Origin: Caballeronia terrestris
GTDB taxonomy: Bacteria > Pseudomonadota > Gammaproteobacteria > Burkholderiales > Burkholderiaceae
Assembly: GCF_001544515.1 (NCBI RefSeq)
Contig: NZ_FCOL02000008.1
Location: 144,681 to 208,680, forward strand
Length of the DNA: 64,000 nt
Direction: 5' to 3'
The position numbers and the translations under genes are program-made. The notes under the pieces are model-generated. The model saw only the letters and a program-made list of their open reading frames with translations, ran no database searches and was not told the origin of the DNA. Shown here piece by piece: positions 1-10,096 of the stretch (within the stretch, counting starts at the first letter, position 1; each line of letters opens with the position of its first letter).

Positions 1-281
1 GCCGCCGTGTTCTCCGGGCGCATCGTGAGATGCTCGCCGTTGAGCGCGTCGGTGAAGCTGTACATTTCCTTCTCGACGATATCGGTCACTTCGCCGATAC
101 CGCGCGTGAAAAGCTGCGTGTGCTCGACGATCGGCGTACGAATGTTCTGATAGCCGTAGGAGCGCAGCATCGACTTGACAGTCGATTCGAAGAACTCCCA
201 CAACGCGGCATCCTGCGGGAGGATGTCGTTCATGCCCTTCACGCCGCTCAGTTTTTCGAGCCGTTTCTTCTGTTCTGTCAT
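1..281 (-). CDS. hisS: Histidyl-tRNA synthetase, 5' part (cut by window edge)
   Basis: The first ~93 codons of a class II aminoacyl-tRNA synthetase that charges tRNA-His with histidine. The reverse-strand translation begins [20 protein letters not shown] and continues through the family hallmark TMRPENTA (motif 2 region) at the window edge. The start codon at 279-281 lies 6 bp after the ispG stop, so hisS is the distal gene of a rodZ-ispG-hisS operon, an order conserved in many proteobacteria. The C-terminal anticodon-binding domain is outside the window. Confidence 0.93.
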   Translation of the reverse strand, partial: MTEQKKRLEKLSGVKGMNDILPQDAALWEFFESTVKSMLRSYGYQNIRTPIVEHTQLFTRGIGEVTDIVEKEMYSFTDALNGEHLTMRPENTA

Positions 282-287
282 CTGTCT

Positions 288-1604
288 TTAGAGTGATGCC
301 GCGGCCGTTTCTTCGCGCTTGCCATAAGTGCGCGCGACGTACTCGCTCACGATTTTCTGGAATTCCTGGGCGATGTGCTCGCCGCGTAGCGTTTTGACCT
401 TCACACCGTCGATGAAGACGGGTGCCGCCGGATTCTCACCCGAACCCGGCAGGCTGATGCCGATATTCGCCTGCTTCGATTCGCCCGGCCCGTTCACGAT
501 GCAGCCCATCACCGCGACGTGCATTTTCTCGACGCCCGGATATTGATCGCGCCAGACCGGCATTTCGTTGCGCAGATACGTCTGAATCTGCGAGGCGAGT
601 TCCTGGAACAGCGTGCTCGTCGTGCGGCCGCAGCCGGGGCAGGCGATAACCATCGGCGTAAAGGAGCGCAGGCCCATCGTTTGCAAAATTTCCTGCCCGA
701 CGACGACTTCGCCCGTGCGCGCGCCGCCCGGTTCCGGCGTTAACGAAATGCGGATCGTGTCGCCGATGCCTTCCTGCAGCAGCACGGAAAGCGCCGCCGT
801 CGACGCGACGATGCCCTTCGATCCCATGCCCGCCTCGGTCAGCCCAAGGTGCAGCGCGAAGCTGCAGCGCTTCGCCAGTTCGCGATACACGGCGATCAGG
901 TCCTGCACGCCGCTCACCTTGCACGACAGAATGATCTTGTCGCGCCCGAGACCGAGTTCGACCGCGCGTTCCGCCGACCCGATCGCCGACTGGATCAGCG
1001 CCTCGTACATCACGCTCTGCGCGTCCCACGGCGTGGCGCGCGCGGCGTTTTCGTCCATCATGCGCGCGAGCAGGTCCTGGTCGAGACTGCCCCAGTTCAC
1101 GCCAATGCGCACCGCCTTGTCATAGCGCGCGGCGGCTTCGATCATTTGCGCGAACTGCGTGTCGCGCTTCGCGCCTTGCCCGACGTTGCCCGGGTTGATC
1201 CGATACTTCGACAGCGCCTCGGCGCACGCGGGAAAATCGCGCAGCAGCAAGTGGCCGTTGTAATGAAAATCGCCGACAAGCGGCACGTTCACGCCCATCC
1301 GGTCGAGCTGCTCGCGCACGTGCGGCACGGCGGCCGCCGCTTCCGGCGTGTTGACCGTGATGCGTACCAGTTCGGAGCCGGCTTGTGCCAGTTCCTTTAC
1401 CTGAATCGCAGTGCCAATGGCGTCGGCGGTGTCGGTATTGGTCATCGACTGGACGCGCACGGGCGCATCGCCGCCGATCGTCACGAGCTGGCCGCCCCAG
1501 CGGACATCGACGCCGTGCGACGCGCGGCGTTTGAGCGGCCCTCCGAACACCGGTTCGGTCGAACAAATCTTGCTGCTGATCAGGGATTGAGCCTCAGATT
1601 GCAT
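288..1604 (-). CDS. ispG: 4-hydroxy-3-methylbut-2-enyl diphosphate synthase (flavodoxin)
   Basis: IspG (GcpE) performs the penultimate step of the non-mevalonate isoprenoid pathway, converting MEcPP to HMBPP with a [4Fe-4S] cluster. The 438-residue product has the N-terminal TIM-barrel region ([11 protein letters not shown] near residue 50) and the C-terminal cluster ligands in ACPGCGRT and GCIVNGPGE. The frame stays open to 1697, but the arginine-rich upstream stretch is unlike the family. I therefore start at the ATG at 1602-1604 (MQSEAQSL). Its length is usual for the beta/gammaproteobacterial form. It lies between rodZ and hisS on the same strand. Confidence 0.95.
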   Translation of the reverse strand: MQSEAQSLISSKICSTEPVFGGPLKRRASHGVDVRWGGQLVTIGGDAPVRVQSMTNTDTADAIGTAIQVKELAQAGSELVRITVNTPEAAAAVPHVREQLDRMGVNVPLVGDFHYNGHLLLRDFPACAEALSKYRINPGNVGQGAKRDTQFAQMIEAAARYDKAVRIGVNWGSLDQDLLARMMDENAARATPWDAQSVMYEALIQSAIGSAERAVELGLGRDKIILSCKVSGVQDLIAVYRELAKRCSFALHLGLTEAGMGSKGIVASTAALSVLLQEGIGDTIRISLTPEPGGARTGEVVVGQEILQTMGLRSFTPMVIACPGCGRTTSTLFQELASQIQTYLRNEMPVWRDQYPGVEKMHVAVMGCIVNGPGESKQANIGISLPGSGENPAAPVFIDGVKVKTLRGEHIAQEFQKIVSEYVARTYGKREETAAASL

Positions 1605-1721
1605 CGAAAAACCCTCTTGCGCCGCCTCCTGAGGTGACGCTTTTGTGGAACTCTCAAACCGACGCCGCCGGGGTAGCCGGCGGCGCTCTCGATTCATGCC
1701 GCGGTGCGCGCCGGCTTGGCC

Positions 1722-2831
1722 TCAGGGCACGGAGAACCGTGCGACGTTGCCTTTGGCGTTGGCGTACTTGGCGGGATCGACCGGTTCGTCGTCGAGCGTG
1801 AGCGATTCCATGCCCGCCTGATTGCCGATCGTCACCTTGAAAGGCACCTCGCCTTCGACGCGCTGGGTGCTGCCGCCGCGCACGAGACCAGAGAATACTT
1901 CCTTGCCGTCTTTCTGGCGCACGCTGAACCAGCTGTCCGCCTTCACTTTCAGTTCGAGGGCGCTCGACCCGGAGCCCGCGACGGCCGGGGCAGAAGCCGA
2001 TGCAGCTGCTGCGGCGGCTGCTGGCGGGACGGTTGCCGGCGCGGCCGCACCGCTCGCGGGCTGCATCGCGACGATCGCCGACGATGAAGCCGGCAGCGCG
2101 TTGGTCCCGAGCGGATGCGGCATCGGCTGCATGCCGGCAGTGGCTGCGGCATCGGTCGAGGAACCTTCGCCGGTATTGGCCGCCGCCATCTCGTCGGGAG
2201 TCGCGGCCGACGATGCCGCGCTCGCCCCGTTGTTGCCCGATACCGCCGTGCCGTTCGCGCTCGCCTTCAGGCGCGCGAGCCAGGCGGCCGAATCGCCGCC
2301 CGTGTGCCACATCGCGAGCGCGATCATCGCGACGATCACCGCCGCTACGCCCCAGAGCCACGAACGGCGGCGCCCGGCGGTGTTGAGCGGCACGGACACG
2401 CGTGCCCGCGGCAAACCGCCGCCGGCCGACGCCGGCAACGAAAGATTCTGCTCCACCGGACCATTCGCGCGGCGCATCGCCTGGGTGAACGGTGCCGGAT
2501 CCGCGCCGAGCATCTTCGCGTAACTGCGCACGATGCCGGCCGCGAACGTGCGGTCAGGTAAGTGGCTCAGGTCGCCGGCTTCCAGCGCGCGTACCTTTTG
2601 CGGCGACACTTTCAGGCGCGCCGATACATCGTCGATCGACCAGCCTTTCGCCGTGCGCAGCTGCGCCAAGCGCGCGCCGACCGCGACGATCGATTCCAAG
2701 CTCCCCGCCTGATTTCCGCTCGACGCCGTCGTGCCCGACAACGCTTCGCCATCCGGAAAACTACCGGACGGACCGCCGGAATGACTGCCGTCGTGACTTC
2801 CAAACGGCGTCGGGTGCTGCGGCTCACTCAT
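1722..2831 (-). CDS. rodZ: RodZ-like cytoskeletal/HTH membrane protein
   Basis: A 369-residue protein with RodZ architecture. An N-terminal Cro/C1-type helix-turn-helix (about residues 48-115, GWSIDDVSARLKVSPQKVRAL) is followed by one transmembrane helix (WLWGVAAVIVAMIALAMW, about 158-175). Then comes a long Ala/Ser/Pro-rich periplasmic linker and a C-terminal DUF4115-type beta domain (LELKVKADSWFSVRQKDG). RodZ links MreB to the elongasome in rod-shaped bacteria. The first gene of rodZ-ispG-hisS; a 223-bp gap separates it from rlmN upstream, with an A/T-rich stretch (about 2920-2945) that could hold its promoter. Confidence 0.88.
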   Translation of the reverse strand: MSEPQHPTPFGSHDGSHSGGPSGSFPDGEALSGTTASSGNQAGSLESIVAVGARLAQLRTAKGWSIDDVSARLKVSPQKVRALEAGDLSHLPDRTFAAGIVRSYAKMLGADPAPFTQAMRRANGPVEQNLSLPASAGGGLPRARVSVPLNTAGRRRSWLWGVAAVIVAMIALAMWHTGGDSAAWLARLKASANGTAVSGNNGASAASSAATPDEMAAANTGEGSSTDAAATAGMQPMPHPLGTNALPASSSAIVAMQPASGAAAPATVPPAAAAAAASASAPAVAGSGSSALELKVKADSWFSVRQKDGKEVFSGLVRGGSTQRVEGEVPFKVTIGNQAGMESLTLDDEPVDPAKYANAKGNVARFSVP

Positions 2832-3054
2832 GCCAAATTCCTCGCATCGATTCTTTTATTTGACACTGCAAAGCGTCGGGTTGCACGGACCATCTGTGCA
2901 CGATATAACCCTGCTGCCTGTCGCAGACCGCTTTATAACAAAATGTGCGGCTTTCCGTGCCGCATCCGATCGCTTGCTTCGTTTTTCTTTGTTTTTCGCG
3001 CCAAAAACACGCGGATTCTTCAAAAATGAGCGGCCGCCAGCTTTCGGGCAGATT

Positions 3055-4194
3055 TCAGACCGCCCGCACTTCGATCACTTTTGACTGCCGGCCCATGCGC
3101 TCGGCGAGTCGCGTGCGGTCCTGAACCGCGCCAGCGAGTTGCCCGCAGGCGGCATCGATGTCGTCGCCGCGGGTCTTGCGCACAGTCGTCACGATCCCCG
3201 CGTCCATCAGCACCTGTGCGAAACGCTTAATCTGATCGTTGCGCGAACGCGTGAGGCCCGACTCCGGGAACGGATTGAACGGGATCAGGTTGAACTTGCA
3301 CGGCACGTCGCGCGTGATGGCGAGCAATTCGCGCGCGTGCGCTTCCGTATCGTTGACGCCGTCGAGCATGCAGTACTCGAACGTGATGAAATCGCGCGGC
3401 GCCACTTTCAGGTAACGCTGGCACGCCGCCATCAGCTCGCGCAAAGGATACTTCTTGTTCAGCGGCACGAGCATGTCGCGCAGCGGATCGTTCGGTGCGT
3501 GCAGCGATACTGCAAGCGCCACCGGCAGATCGGCAGCGAGGCGGTCCATCATCGGCACGACGCCGGAGGTGGACAGCGTCACGCGACGGCGCGACAGGCC
3601 GTAGGCGTTGTCGTCGAGCATCAGGCGCATCGCGGGGACCACGGCGTCGTAATTGAGCAGCGGTTCGCCCATGCCCATCATCACGACGTTAGTCACGACG
3701 CGTCCGCCCTTGCCCGGCCCGCCGACTTCGCGTCCGAGCGACTTGCGCAGCGCGAATTCCGCCATGCGCAACTGGCCGATGATCTCGCCCGTGCTGAGAT
3801 TGCGCGAAAAGCCCTGCTTGCCCGTCGAACAAAAGCGGCAATTCACGGCGCAGCCCGCCTGCGACGAAACGCACAGCGTGCCACGATGTTCCTCGGGGAT
3901 GAAAACCGTCTCGACCGCGTTGCTGTTGCCTACGTCGATCAGCCACTTGCGCGTGCCGTCGGTAGAAACGTGATCGCGGACGATTTCAGGCATCGCCATG
4001 TTGGCGCGGCCCTTCAATTTTTCGCGCAGGGATTTTGCCAGGTCCGTCATGCCGTCGAAGTCGTCGGCGCCGTACTGGTGGATCCAGCGCTGCAACTGCT
4101 TGGCGCGAAACGGCTTTTCCCCCAGGCTGCCGCAATATGCCACGAGCCCGGCGGCGTCGAGATCGAGAAGGTTGACGGTAGAGCTGCTCGTCAT
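3055..4194 (-). CDS. rlmN: Dual-specificity 23S rRNA/tRNA adenine-C2 methyltransferase RlmN
   Basis: Radical-SAM enzyme that methylates A2503 of 23S rRNA and A37 of some tRNAs. The CxxxCxxC cluster motif reads CAVNCRFC, and glycine-rich [12 protein letters not shown] and the conserved C-terminal Cys region ([18 protein letters not shown]) are present. I start at [12 protein letters not shown] (4192-4194), giving 379 residues; an in-frame ATG at 4207-4209 (MAEFD) is possible. Longer readings add a basic, family-unlike extension. It follows ndk on the same strand. Confidence 0.94.
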   Translation of the reverse strand: MTSSSTVNLLDLDAAGLVAYCGSLGEKPFRAKQLQRWIHQYGADDFDGMTDLAKSLREKLKGRANMAMPEIVRDHVSTDGTRKWLIDVGNSNAVETVFIPEEHRGTLCVSSQAGCAVNCRFCSTGKQGFSRNLSTGEIIGQLRMAEFALRKSLGREVGGPGKGGRVVTNVVMMGMGEPLLNYDAVVPAMRLMLDDNAYGLSRRRVTLSTSGVVPMMDRLAADLPVALAVSLHAPNDPLRDMLVPLNKKYPLRELMAACQRYLKVAPRDFITFEYCMLDGVNDTEAHARELLAITRDVPCKFNLIPFNPFPESGLTRSRNDQIKRFAQVLMDAGIVTTVRKTRGDDIDAACGQLAGAVQDRTRLAERMGRQSKVIEVRAV

Positions 4195-4308
4195 GTCGAA
4201 TTCTGCCATTTCTGTCTTGTGCGAATTCCGGGCAGGTCGCCCGGGCCGTTCGCGCCAATTCCTGCTTGCATCCAGTGTGCCCCCGCGCGATGCGGAGGCC
4301 AAACGCAA

Positions 4309-4734
4309 TTAGCGCGAGTAGACGTTCACTTCCGGGAAGAAGAACGCGATTTCCTGGCGCGCCGTTTCCGGAGCGTCCGAGCCGTGTACGGCGTTCGCGT
4401 CGATGCTGTCGGCGAAATCCGCGCGGATCGTGCCCTTGTCGGCCTTCTTCGGGTCCGTTGCGCCCATCAGGTCACGGTTCTGTGCGATTGCGTTCTCGCC
4501 TTCCAGCGCCTGGATCATCACCGGGCCGGAGATCATGAATTCGACCAGGTCCTTGAAGAACGGGCGTGCTGCGTGCACGGCGTAGAATTTTTCCGCGTCA
4601 GCACGCGACAGGTGAACCATGCGAGCCGCAACAACCTTGAGGCCAGCGTTTTCGAAACGGCCGTAGATTTGGCCGATAACGTTCTTTGCCACTGCGTCCG
4701 GCTTGATAATCGACAGGGTGCGCTCGATCGCCAT
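4309..4734 (-). CDS. ndk: Nucleoside diphosphate kinase
   Basis: 141-residue NDP kinase, exactly the family length. It transfers the gamma phosphate between nucleoside triphosphates and diphosphates through a phospho-histidine. The active-site motif NAVHGSD is present near residue 115, as is the N-terminal [12 protein letters not shown]. The start ATG at 4732-4734 follows GGAG in the leader. The gene precedes rlmN on the same strand, an order typical of Burkholderiaceae. Confidence 0.97.
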   Translation of the reverse strand: MAIERTLSIIKPDAVAKNVIGQIYGRFENAGLKVVAARMVHLSRADAEKFYAVHAARPFFKDLVEFMISGPVMIQALEGENAIAQNRDLMGATDPKKADKGTIRADFADSIDANAVHGSDAPETARQEIAFFFPEVNVYSR

Positions 4735-4780
4735 GAAAACTCCAAAAAAATGAACGGGTTACGAATTAAATGAATCGACA

Positions 4781-4786
4781 ATTGTA
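4781..4786 (-). promoter_or_regulatory. Candidate -10 box for ndk
   Basis: On the minus strand the bases read TACAAT, matching sigma-70 -10 boxes, about 47 bp before the ndk ATG. The -35 region is poor, so this is only a likely promoter. The 284-bp gap 4735-5018 between the divergent ndk and Bax1-family genes shows no other gene. Confidence 0.4.
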
Positions 4787-5018
4787 GCACGAAGGCATGT
4801 ATGATTGCGATTGAAACCTTACGGATTCGTAAGGGTCGAACCAGTCGTCACAGATGGTGTCGCTGTGGTGCGGCACTATTGAATTCAGTGCAAGATAGAC
4901 GCATATACGTGCCGCACGCGAACCGGCGGCGAAGAGAAAGCAAAAGCGCCGGCACGTCATACCCACCGCTGTTATGGATATCTTGTTTTCAGACTCAAGG
5001 CAAAGGCAAGGAGAAACC

Positions 5019-5717
5019 ATGAACGAATCACCCTACAGTTTTGGCCGCAATGGCAGCGTCACGTCGGTCGAGATGCGCAATCGCGTGCTGCGCAACACCT
5101 ACTGGCTGCTCGCGCTATCTATGGTGCCGACAGTGCTCGGCGCCTGGATCGGCGTCGCGACGGGCTTTTCGCTCTTCGCCGCCACCAGCCCGACGATGAG
5201 CTTCATCGCGTTCCTCGCGATCGCGTTCGGCTTCATGTTCGCCATAGAAAAAACAAAGGACAGCGCCATCGGCGTCGTCGTGCTGCTCGGCTTCACGTTC
5301 TTCATGGGCCTGATGCTCTCGCGCCTTTTGAGCTTCATCCTCGGGTTCTCGAACGGGCCGCAACTCATCATGATGGCGTTCGGTGGCACCGGCGTGATCT
5401 TCGCCGCGATGGCAACCATTGCCACGGTCAGCAAACGCGACTTCTCGGGCCTCGGCAAGTGGCTGTTCATGGGCGTGATGGTGATCCTGCTCGCCGCTTT
5501 CGCGAACATCTTCCTGCAGTTGCCGGCCCTGATGCTCACGATTTCCGTGCTCGCGATCGTCATTTTCTCGGCTTATATGCTGTTCGATGTGCAGCGCGTC
5601 GTGAACGGGGGCGAGACGAATTACATCAGCGCCACACTCGCGATTTATCTCGATCTGTATAACGTCTTCACGAACCTGCTGGCGCTGCTCGGCATCTTCG
5701 GCGGCAATCGCAACTGA
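5019..5717 (+). CDS. Bax inhibitor-1/YccA family membrane protein
   Basis: 232-residue polytopic inner-membrane protein of the BI-1/YccA/YbhL family (about seven hydrophobic helices, hydrophilic N-terminus MNESPYSFGRNG). YccA of E. coli modulates FtsH; the family also includes pH-dependent calcium-leak channels. The precise role here is unknown. AAGGAGA at 5008-5014 is a strong ribosome site that fixes the start at ATG 5019; an upstream ATG at 4974 has no such site. A strong terminator follows. Stand-alone gene between two minus-strand operons. Confidence 0.9.
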   Translation: MNESPYSFGRNGSVTSVEMRNRVLRNTYWLLALSMVPTVLGAWIGVATGFSLFAATSPTMSFIAFLAIAFGFMFAIEKTKDSAIGVVVLLGFTFFMGLMLSRLLSFILGFSNGPQLIMMAFGGTGVIFAAMATIATVSKRDFSGLGKWLFMGVMVILLAAFANIFLQLPALMLTISVLAIVIFSAYMLFDVQRVVNGGETNYISATLAIYLDLYNVFTNLLALLGIFGGNRN

Positions 5718-5738
5718 TCGCGGTCGCCTGAAATACGA

Positions 5739-5765
5739 AACCGGCCTTCGCGGGCCGGTTTTTTT
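5739..5765 (+). terminator. Intrinsic terminator of the Bax1-family gene
   Basis: AACCGGCC / GGCCGGTT form an 8-bp stem around TTCGCG, followed by a run of T to 5765. It lies 21 bp after the stop codon. The opposite strand has only a weak T run. Confidence 0.9.
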
Positions 5766-5788
5766 CGTCTGCAGAAAAAGTTGCTGTG

Positions 5789-7204
5789 TTAATCCCGCTC
5801 GAAAAGCGCGATCGATTCGACGTGCGACGTGTGCGGAAACATGTTCACGACGCCCGCGCCCTTCATCCTGTACCCCGCTTCGCGGACGAGCACCCCGGCG
5901 TCGCGGGCGAGCGTCGACGGGCTGCACGACACGTAGACGATCCGCTTCGGCAGCGGCCCGTCCCCGCTCTGCGCAATGTCCGCGAGCGCCTTCGCCACGG
6001 CCAGCGCGCCTTCGCGCGGCGGATCGATGAGGAATTTGTCGAAGGCGCCGAGCGCGCGCAGGTCGTCGGCGGTGACTTCGAACAGGTTGCGGCACGCGAA
6101 CGATGTATGCGCATCGACGCCATTCGCCTTCGCGTTCTCCAGCGCGCGCGTCGTGAGCACTTCGCTACCTTCGATTCCGACCACCTCGCGCGACACCCGC
6201 GCGAGCGGCAGCGTGAAGTTGCCGATGCCGCAAAAAAGATCGAGCACGCGATCCGTCTTCGATGCCGCCAGCAGGCTCAGCGCCCGGCTCACCAGCACAC
6301 GGTTGATCTGGTGGTTCACCTGCGTGAAATCGGTCGGCTTGAACGGCATGCGAATCGCGAATTCCGGCAGCGTGTAGGCAAGCTGCTTGTCGAGCGGATA
6401 GAACGGATACACCGTGTCCGGGCCCTTCGGCTGGAGCCAGAACTGGACGCCGTGTTCGTCCGCGAAGGTGCGCAGAAGCGCCTCGTCGGCTTCGGTCAGC
6501 GGTTCGAGGATGCGCAGCACGAGCGCCGTCACATCCGATCCCACCGCGAGCTCGATCTGCGGCATGCGCTCGCGGATCGACAGCCCCGCCACAAGATGCC
6601 GCAGCGGCACGAGCATCTCGGAAACGTGCGGCGGCAGGACTTCGCAGCTCGTCATGTCGGCGACGTAGCTGCTCTTCCTCTCGTGGAAACCGACCAGCAC
6701 GCCACCCTTCTTCTCCACATAACGCACAGTCAGCCGCGCGCGATACCGGTAGCCCCACGACGGCCCGTGGATCGGCCGGAACATCGTTTCGGCGCGCAGT
6801 TTGCTCAAATGTTGCAGATTGTCTTCGAGCACGCGTTGCTTGACGGCGATCTGCGCGCGCACGTCGAGATGCTGCATCGAGCAGCCGCCGCAAGTGCCGA
6901 AAAATTTACATTTCGGCTTCGTGCGGATCACGCTTTCGCGCAGCACCTTGACGACCTGCGCTTGCTCGAAGCTCGGCTTTTTGCGATAGCTGGAGTACGT
7001 CACGCGCTCGCCGGGCAGCGCGCCTTCGACAAAAATGACCTTGCCCGGCTCGCCGTCTTCATTGACCGTTCGGCCGACGCCGCGCGCGTCCATATCGAGC
7101 GATTCGATCTCGATTTCGGGCGCGGCGAACGACGGGTCGACGACGACGGACTTGGCCGGCGCGGCGCGGCGGCGATGCGAGGATTTTCGAGCGGATTCAG
7201 ACAC
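5789..7204 (-). CDS. rlmD: 23S rRNA (uracil-1939-C5)-methyltransferase RlmD
   Basis: 471-residue TrmA/RlmD-family enzyme. It has an N-terminal TRAM domain ([20 protein letters not shown]), a [4Fe-4S] ligand set CxxxxxCxxC ([10 protein letters not shown]) with a fourth Cys further on, the SAM motif DLFCGIGNF, and the catalytic Cys in [12 protein letters not shown]. It makes m5U1939 in 23S rRNA. I choose the GTG at 7202-7204 because AGGAAG sits 7 nt upstream; the frame can be read from a TTG at 7231. It is the distal gene of the surE-pcm-nlpD-rpoS-exonuclease-rlmD series. Confidence 0.92.
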   Translation of the reverse strand: MSESARKSSHRRRAAPAKSVVVDPSFAAPEIEIESLDMDARGVGRTVNEDGEPGKVIFVEGALPGERVTYSSYRKKPSFEQAQVVKVLRESVIRTKPKCKFFGTCGGCSMQHLDVRAQIAVKQRVLEDNLQHLSKLRAETMFRPIHGPSWGYRYRARLTVRYVEKKGGVLVGFHERKSSYVADMTSCEVLPPHVSEMLVPLRHLVAGLSIRERMPQIELAVGSDVTALVLRILEPLTEADEALLRTFADEHGVQFWLQPKGPDTVYPFYPLDKQLAYTLPEFAIRMPFKPTDFTQVNHQINRVLVSRALSLLAASKTDRVLDLFCGIGNFTLPLARVSREVVGIEGSEVLTTRALENAKANGVDAHTSFACRNLFEVTADDLRALGAFDKFLIDPPREGALAVAKALADIAQSGDGPLPKRIVYVSCSPSTLARDAGVLVREAGYRMKGAGVVNMFPHTSHVESIALFERD

Positions 7205-7260
7205 CTGCGGACTTCCTGACTGACGTGGCAAAGGCGAGATTGTAGTCGAACGTCGCAGCC

Positions 7261-8037
7261 TTACTTCCCGAACGCGGCCAGATATTGCGCCCAGTGAGGC
7301 GACGGTTCGAGCGCGAGCGCGTTTTTCACGAAGGTGATTTCATCGGCGTATTCGTCCGCCGAGAAGCCGCCGCGCATCAGCTGGAAGCGGCAATACATCA
7401 GGTACGTGTTGACGACGTCCGTCTCGCAATAGGCGCGGATATCGTCGATGCGGCCGTCGCAGTACGCCTCCCACACCTTGCCGCCATCCATGCCGAGCTT
7501 GCCGGGAAAGCCGCAGAGTTTCGCGAGGGCGTCGAGCGGCGCGTTCGCGCGCGCCTGATACATCGCGAGAACGTCCATCAGATCGGTGTGGCGCGTGTGG
7601 TATCGGCTCAGGTAGTTGTTGAACTTGAACTCGCGGTCGTCCTGGCCAGAATCCCAGAAGCGCGACGCCGCGACGCCATGCACCAGCGCACGATAGTTGA
7701 GCACGGGCAAGTCGAACCCGCCGCCGTTCCAGGAAACGAGTTGCGGCGTGTACTTTTCGATCACGCGGAAAAACGACTGGATCAGCGCCGCCTCGGAATC
7801 TTGCGGCGTGCCGAGAGAGCGCACGCGAAAGCCGTTGTTGTCGCGAAACACGCACGAAATCGCGGCGATGCGCTGCAAATGGTGCGGCAGGAAATCGTTG
7901 CCGACGCGCTCGCGGCGTGCCGCGAACGCGAATTCGGCGACTTCTGCGTCGGACAGTTCGGACGGGAGATCTTCAAGACGGCGAATACCGTCGACATCGG
8001 GAATCGTCTCGATGTCGAAAACGAGGATGGGAGTCAT
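7261..8037 (-). CDS. PolB-type 3'-5' exonuclease (DEDD superfamily)
   Basis: 258-residue stand-alone exonuclease-like protein. Exo I motif FDIETIPD lies at residues 6-13; [12 protein letters not shown] near 105 fits Exo II and the region around [13 protein letters not shown] fits Exo III. The sequence matches the 'predicted 3'-5' exonuclease related to the PolB proofreading domain' family. It probably acts on DNA; its physiological substrate is not established. It starts 5 bp after the rpoS stop and so is probably co-transcribed with rpoS. Confidence 0.85.
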   Translation of the reverse strand: MTPILVFDIETIPDVDGIRRLEDLPSELSDAEVAEFAFAARRERVGNDFLPHHLQRIAAISCVFRDNNGFRVRSLGTPQDSEAALIQSFFRVIEKYTPQLVSWNGGGFDLPVLNYRALVHGVAASRFWDSGQDDREFKFNNYLSRYHTRHTDLMDVLAMYQARANAPLDALAKLCGFPGKLGMDGGKVWEAYCDGRIDDIRAYCETDVVNTYLMYCRFQLMRGGFSADEYADEITFVKNALALEPSPHWAQYLAAFGK

Positions 8038-8042
8038 GAATC

Positions 8043-9137
8043 CTAGAGCACGGCGTCCTTGCGAACGCCGTTGGAAGCGAAAAAGCGCTTGAGCCGCACG
8101 AGCGCCTCTTGCTGGATCTGGCGCACCCTCTCGCGCGTGAGGCCCATTTCATCGGCGAGTTCCTCGAGCGTCGCGGGCTCGATGTGGTTCAACCCGAAGC
8201 GGCGCTCGATCACATGCCGGTGCTTGTCCGACAGGCGCGACAACCACAGGCGCGTGAGCGTCTCGAGTTCGCGGTGCTGCACTTCGGCGTCCGGCGACTG
8301 GCTCTGGTCGTCGGAGAGCAGATCGAGCAGGCTCGAACCCGGATCGAGGTCAAGCGGTGCATCGAGCGACGCGGTGTGTTCGTTGAGCGCGAGGATATCG
8401 GTGACTTCCTCGGGCGTCTTGCCGGTGAGGTAGGCGATATCGTCGATGCTCGCGTCGCGGCGGTCGGGCGCAATCGCCGTGTTCGAGTTGGCGGAATTTT
8501 TTTCCAGGTGGCGCTTGGCGCGCAAAACCTGGTTCAGCTCGCGGATCACATGCACCGGCAAGCGCACCGTGCGCGCCTGATTCATGATCGCGCGCTCGAT
8601 GCTCTGGCGAATCCACCAGGTGGCATAAGTCGAAAAGCGAAAACCGCGCGTCGGATCGAATTTTTCGATAGCGTGCATCAGGCCGAGATTGCCCTCCTCG
8701 ATTAAATCGAGAAGTGGAACCCCGCGATTCAGATAACCCTTCGCGATACTCACGACGAGCCGCAAATTACGCTCGATCATCACCTGGCGCGCTTCGAATT
8801 CGCCCGCTTTTGCAAGCCGCGAATAGCGCTGCTCTTCCTCGACGGTCAAAAGCGGCTTGACGCTGATTCGATTCAGATAATGCTGGATGGTGTCGGCGGT
8901 GAGCTCGGCCTGCAGAATCGAGCGGAAATCGTCGGCGTCGGGAACGTTATCGTTTGCGACGTCCCCCGAATCCTTCGACCGTATTTCGCCTTCGTCATCG
9001 GATGGTTCGATTTCGACGTCCACCGCGTCGGCGTCGTCTTCGTCGTGGGTCGAAGCACCGTCTTCCACCGACACTTGCATGGGTCGGCTGATCGTCTCAG
9101 TCTCGGCTTGCGGTAGGCGGCGCTTCGTTTTAGGCAT
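8043..9137 (-). CDS. rpoS: RNA polymerase sigma factor RpoS
   Basis: 364-residue sigma-70 family factor with region 1.2 ([17 protein letters not shown]), region 2 ([36 protein letters not shown]), and regions 3 and 4 with the terminal helix-turn-helix ([20 protein letters not shown]). An acidic N-terminal region of about 95 residues ([20 protein letters not shown]) precedes region 1.2, longer than in E. coli. RpoS drives the general stress and stationary-phase response. Its location directly after nlpD confirms the identity. Confidence 0.95.
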   Translation of the reverse strand: MPKTKRRLPQAETETISRPMQVSVEDGASTHDEDDADAVDVEIEPSDDEGEIRSKDSGDVANDNVPDADDFRSILQAELTADTIQHYLNRISVKPLLTVEEEQRYSRLAKAGEFEARQVMIERNLRLVVSIAKGYLNRGVPLLDLIEEGNLGLMHAIEKFDPTRGFRFSTYATWWIRQSIERAIMNQARTVRLPVHVIRELNQVLRAKRHLEKNSANSNTAIAPDRRDASIDDIAYLTGKTPEEVTDILALNEHTASLDAPLDLDPGSSLLDLLSDDQSQSPDAEVQHRELETLTRLWLSRLSDKHRHVIERRFGLNHIEPATLEELADEMGLTRERVRQIQQEALVRLKRFFASNGVRKDAVL

Positions 9138-9152
9138 GATGGTTTTCGCTTT

Positions 9153-10091
9153 TTATTGCGGCGGCAAGTACTTCAGCGGGTCGACAGGTTTGCCCTGACG
9201 GCGAACTTCAAAATGCAACATCACGCGGTCGGAATCGCTATTCCCCATCTCGGCGATTTTTTGACCTTTTGTTACTGCGTCACCCTCTTTTACCATCAAA
9301 GCGCGGTTATGTGCATATGCCGTGAGAAAAGTCGCATCGTGCTTGATGATAATGAGGTTGCCGTACCCGCGCAGACCGTTGCCCGAGTACACGACCCGGC
9401 CATCCGCCGACGCATTGATCGCATCTCCCGCCACGCCGCCGATGTTCAAGCCCTTGTTCTTGGCATCGTCGAACGTGCCGAGAATCGGGCCGCGCACGGG
9501 CCAGATGAACGCCGGCTGTGCAGCGGGCGCGGTGGCAGTGCCGCTGTCAACGCCTGCTCCGATTCCAGCGGCCGCGCCCGGCGCCACGCCCATCCCCGAC
9601 GACGAACCGTACACCGGCGGCTGCGCCGTCGTGCCGGTCGTCACGCCCGGCTGCGGGGCACCGCCAAGCGGCTGTGCCTGCACCCCGCCGCCCACGATCG
9701 GCGCGGTGGCAACGCCCGGCGTCGTCGCGGCGAGATTCGCGCCCGGAGGCGCCACGCGCACGAGCTGACCGACTTCGATCTGGTTCGGGTTCGTCAGGTT
9801 GTTCCATGACGCGATATCCCGATAATTCTGACCGTTTTCCAGTGCAATCCGATATAGGGTGTCGCCCGGTTTCACGCGGATATAACCGGGCGGCGGCGGG
9901 CCGTTCTGCGCCGCCGCCTGCGCGGCGGCGTCGGTGCTGATCGCCCCGCCCGTGCGGTCGACGACCGGCGCCTGATCCATCCGCGTCGCACAGGCTGCCA
10001 GGACGGACAGCGCGAGAACACACAAACCGCGCTGGACCGCCGTCGGGCGGGCGCTCACGCTTCTTACTCGCCAAGCACGCAACATACTCAT
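9153..10091 (-). CDS. nlpD: NlpD-like LysM/LytM lipoprotein, probably a non-catalytic amidase activator
   Basis: 312 residues: a lipoprotein signal with lipobox LAAC (LCVLALSVLAAC), a LysM domain (YIRVKPGDTLYRIALENG), a Pro/Gly/Thr-rich linker and a C-terminal M23/LytM domain. The zinc ligands expected of an active M23 peptidase are degraded: the usual HLHFE is MLHFE and the first HxxxD motif is absent. That fits E. coli NlpD, which activates the amidase AmiC rather than cutting peptidoglycan itself. Start ATG 10089-10091 is preceded by GGAG; it lies 5 bp after the pcm stop. Confidence 0.9.
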   Translation of the reverse strand: MSMLRAWRVRSVSARPTAVQRGLCVLALSVLAACATRMDQAPVVDRTGGAISTDAAAQAAAQNGPPPPGYIRVKPGDTLYRIALENGQNYRDIASWNNLTNPNQIEVGQLVRVAPPGANLAATTPGVATAPIVGGGVQAQPLGGAPQPGVTTGTTAQPPVYGSSSGMGVAPGAAAGIGAGVDSGTATAPAAQPAFIWPVRGPILGTFDDAKNKGLNIGGVAGDAINASADGRVVYSGNGLRGYGNLIIIKHDATFLTAYAHNRALMVKEGDAVTKGQKIAEMGNSDSDRVMLHFEVRRQGKPVDPLKYLPPQ

Positions 10092-10096
10092 CGGTG

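Noticed and set aside
3139..4773. 544-codon plus-strand open frame opposite rlmN and ndk
   Set aside because: Antisense shadow: rlmN and ndk match their families along their full lengths.
5786..7219. 477-codon plus-strand open frame opposite rlmD
   Set aside because: Shadow of the rlmD gene with no domain of its own.
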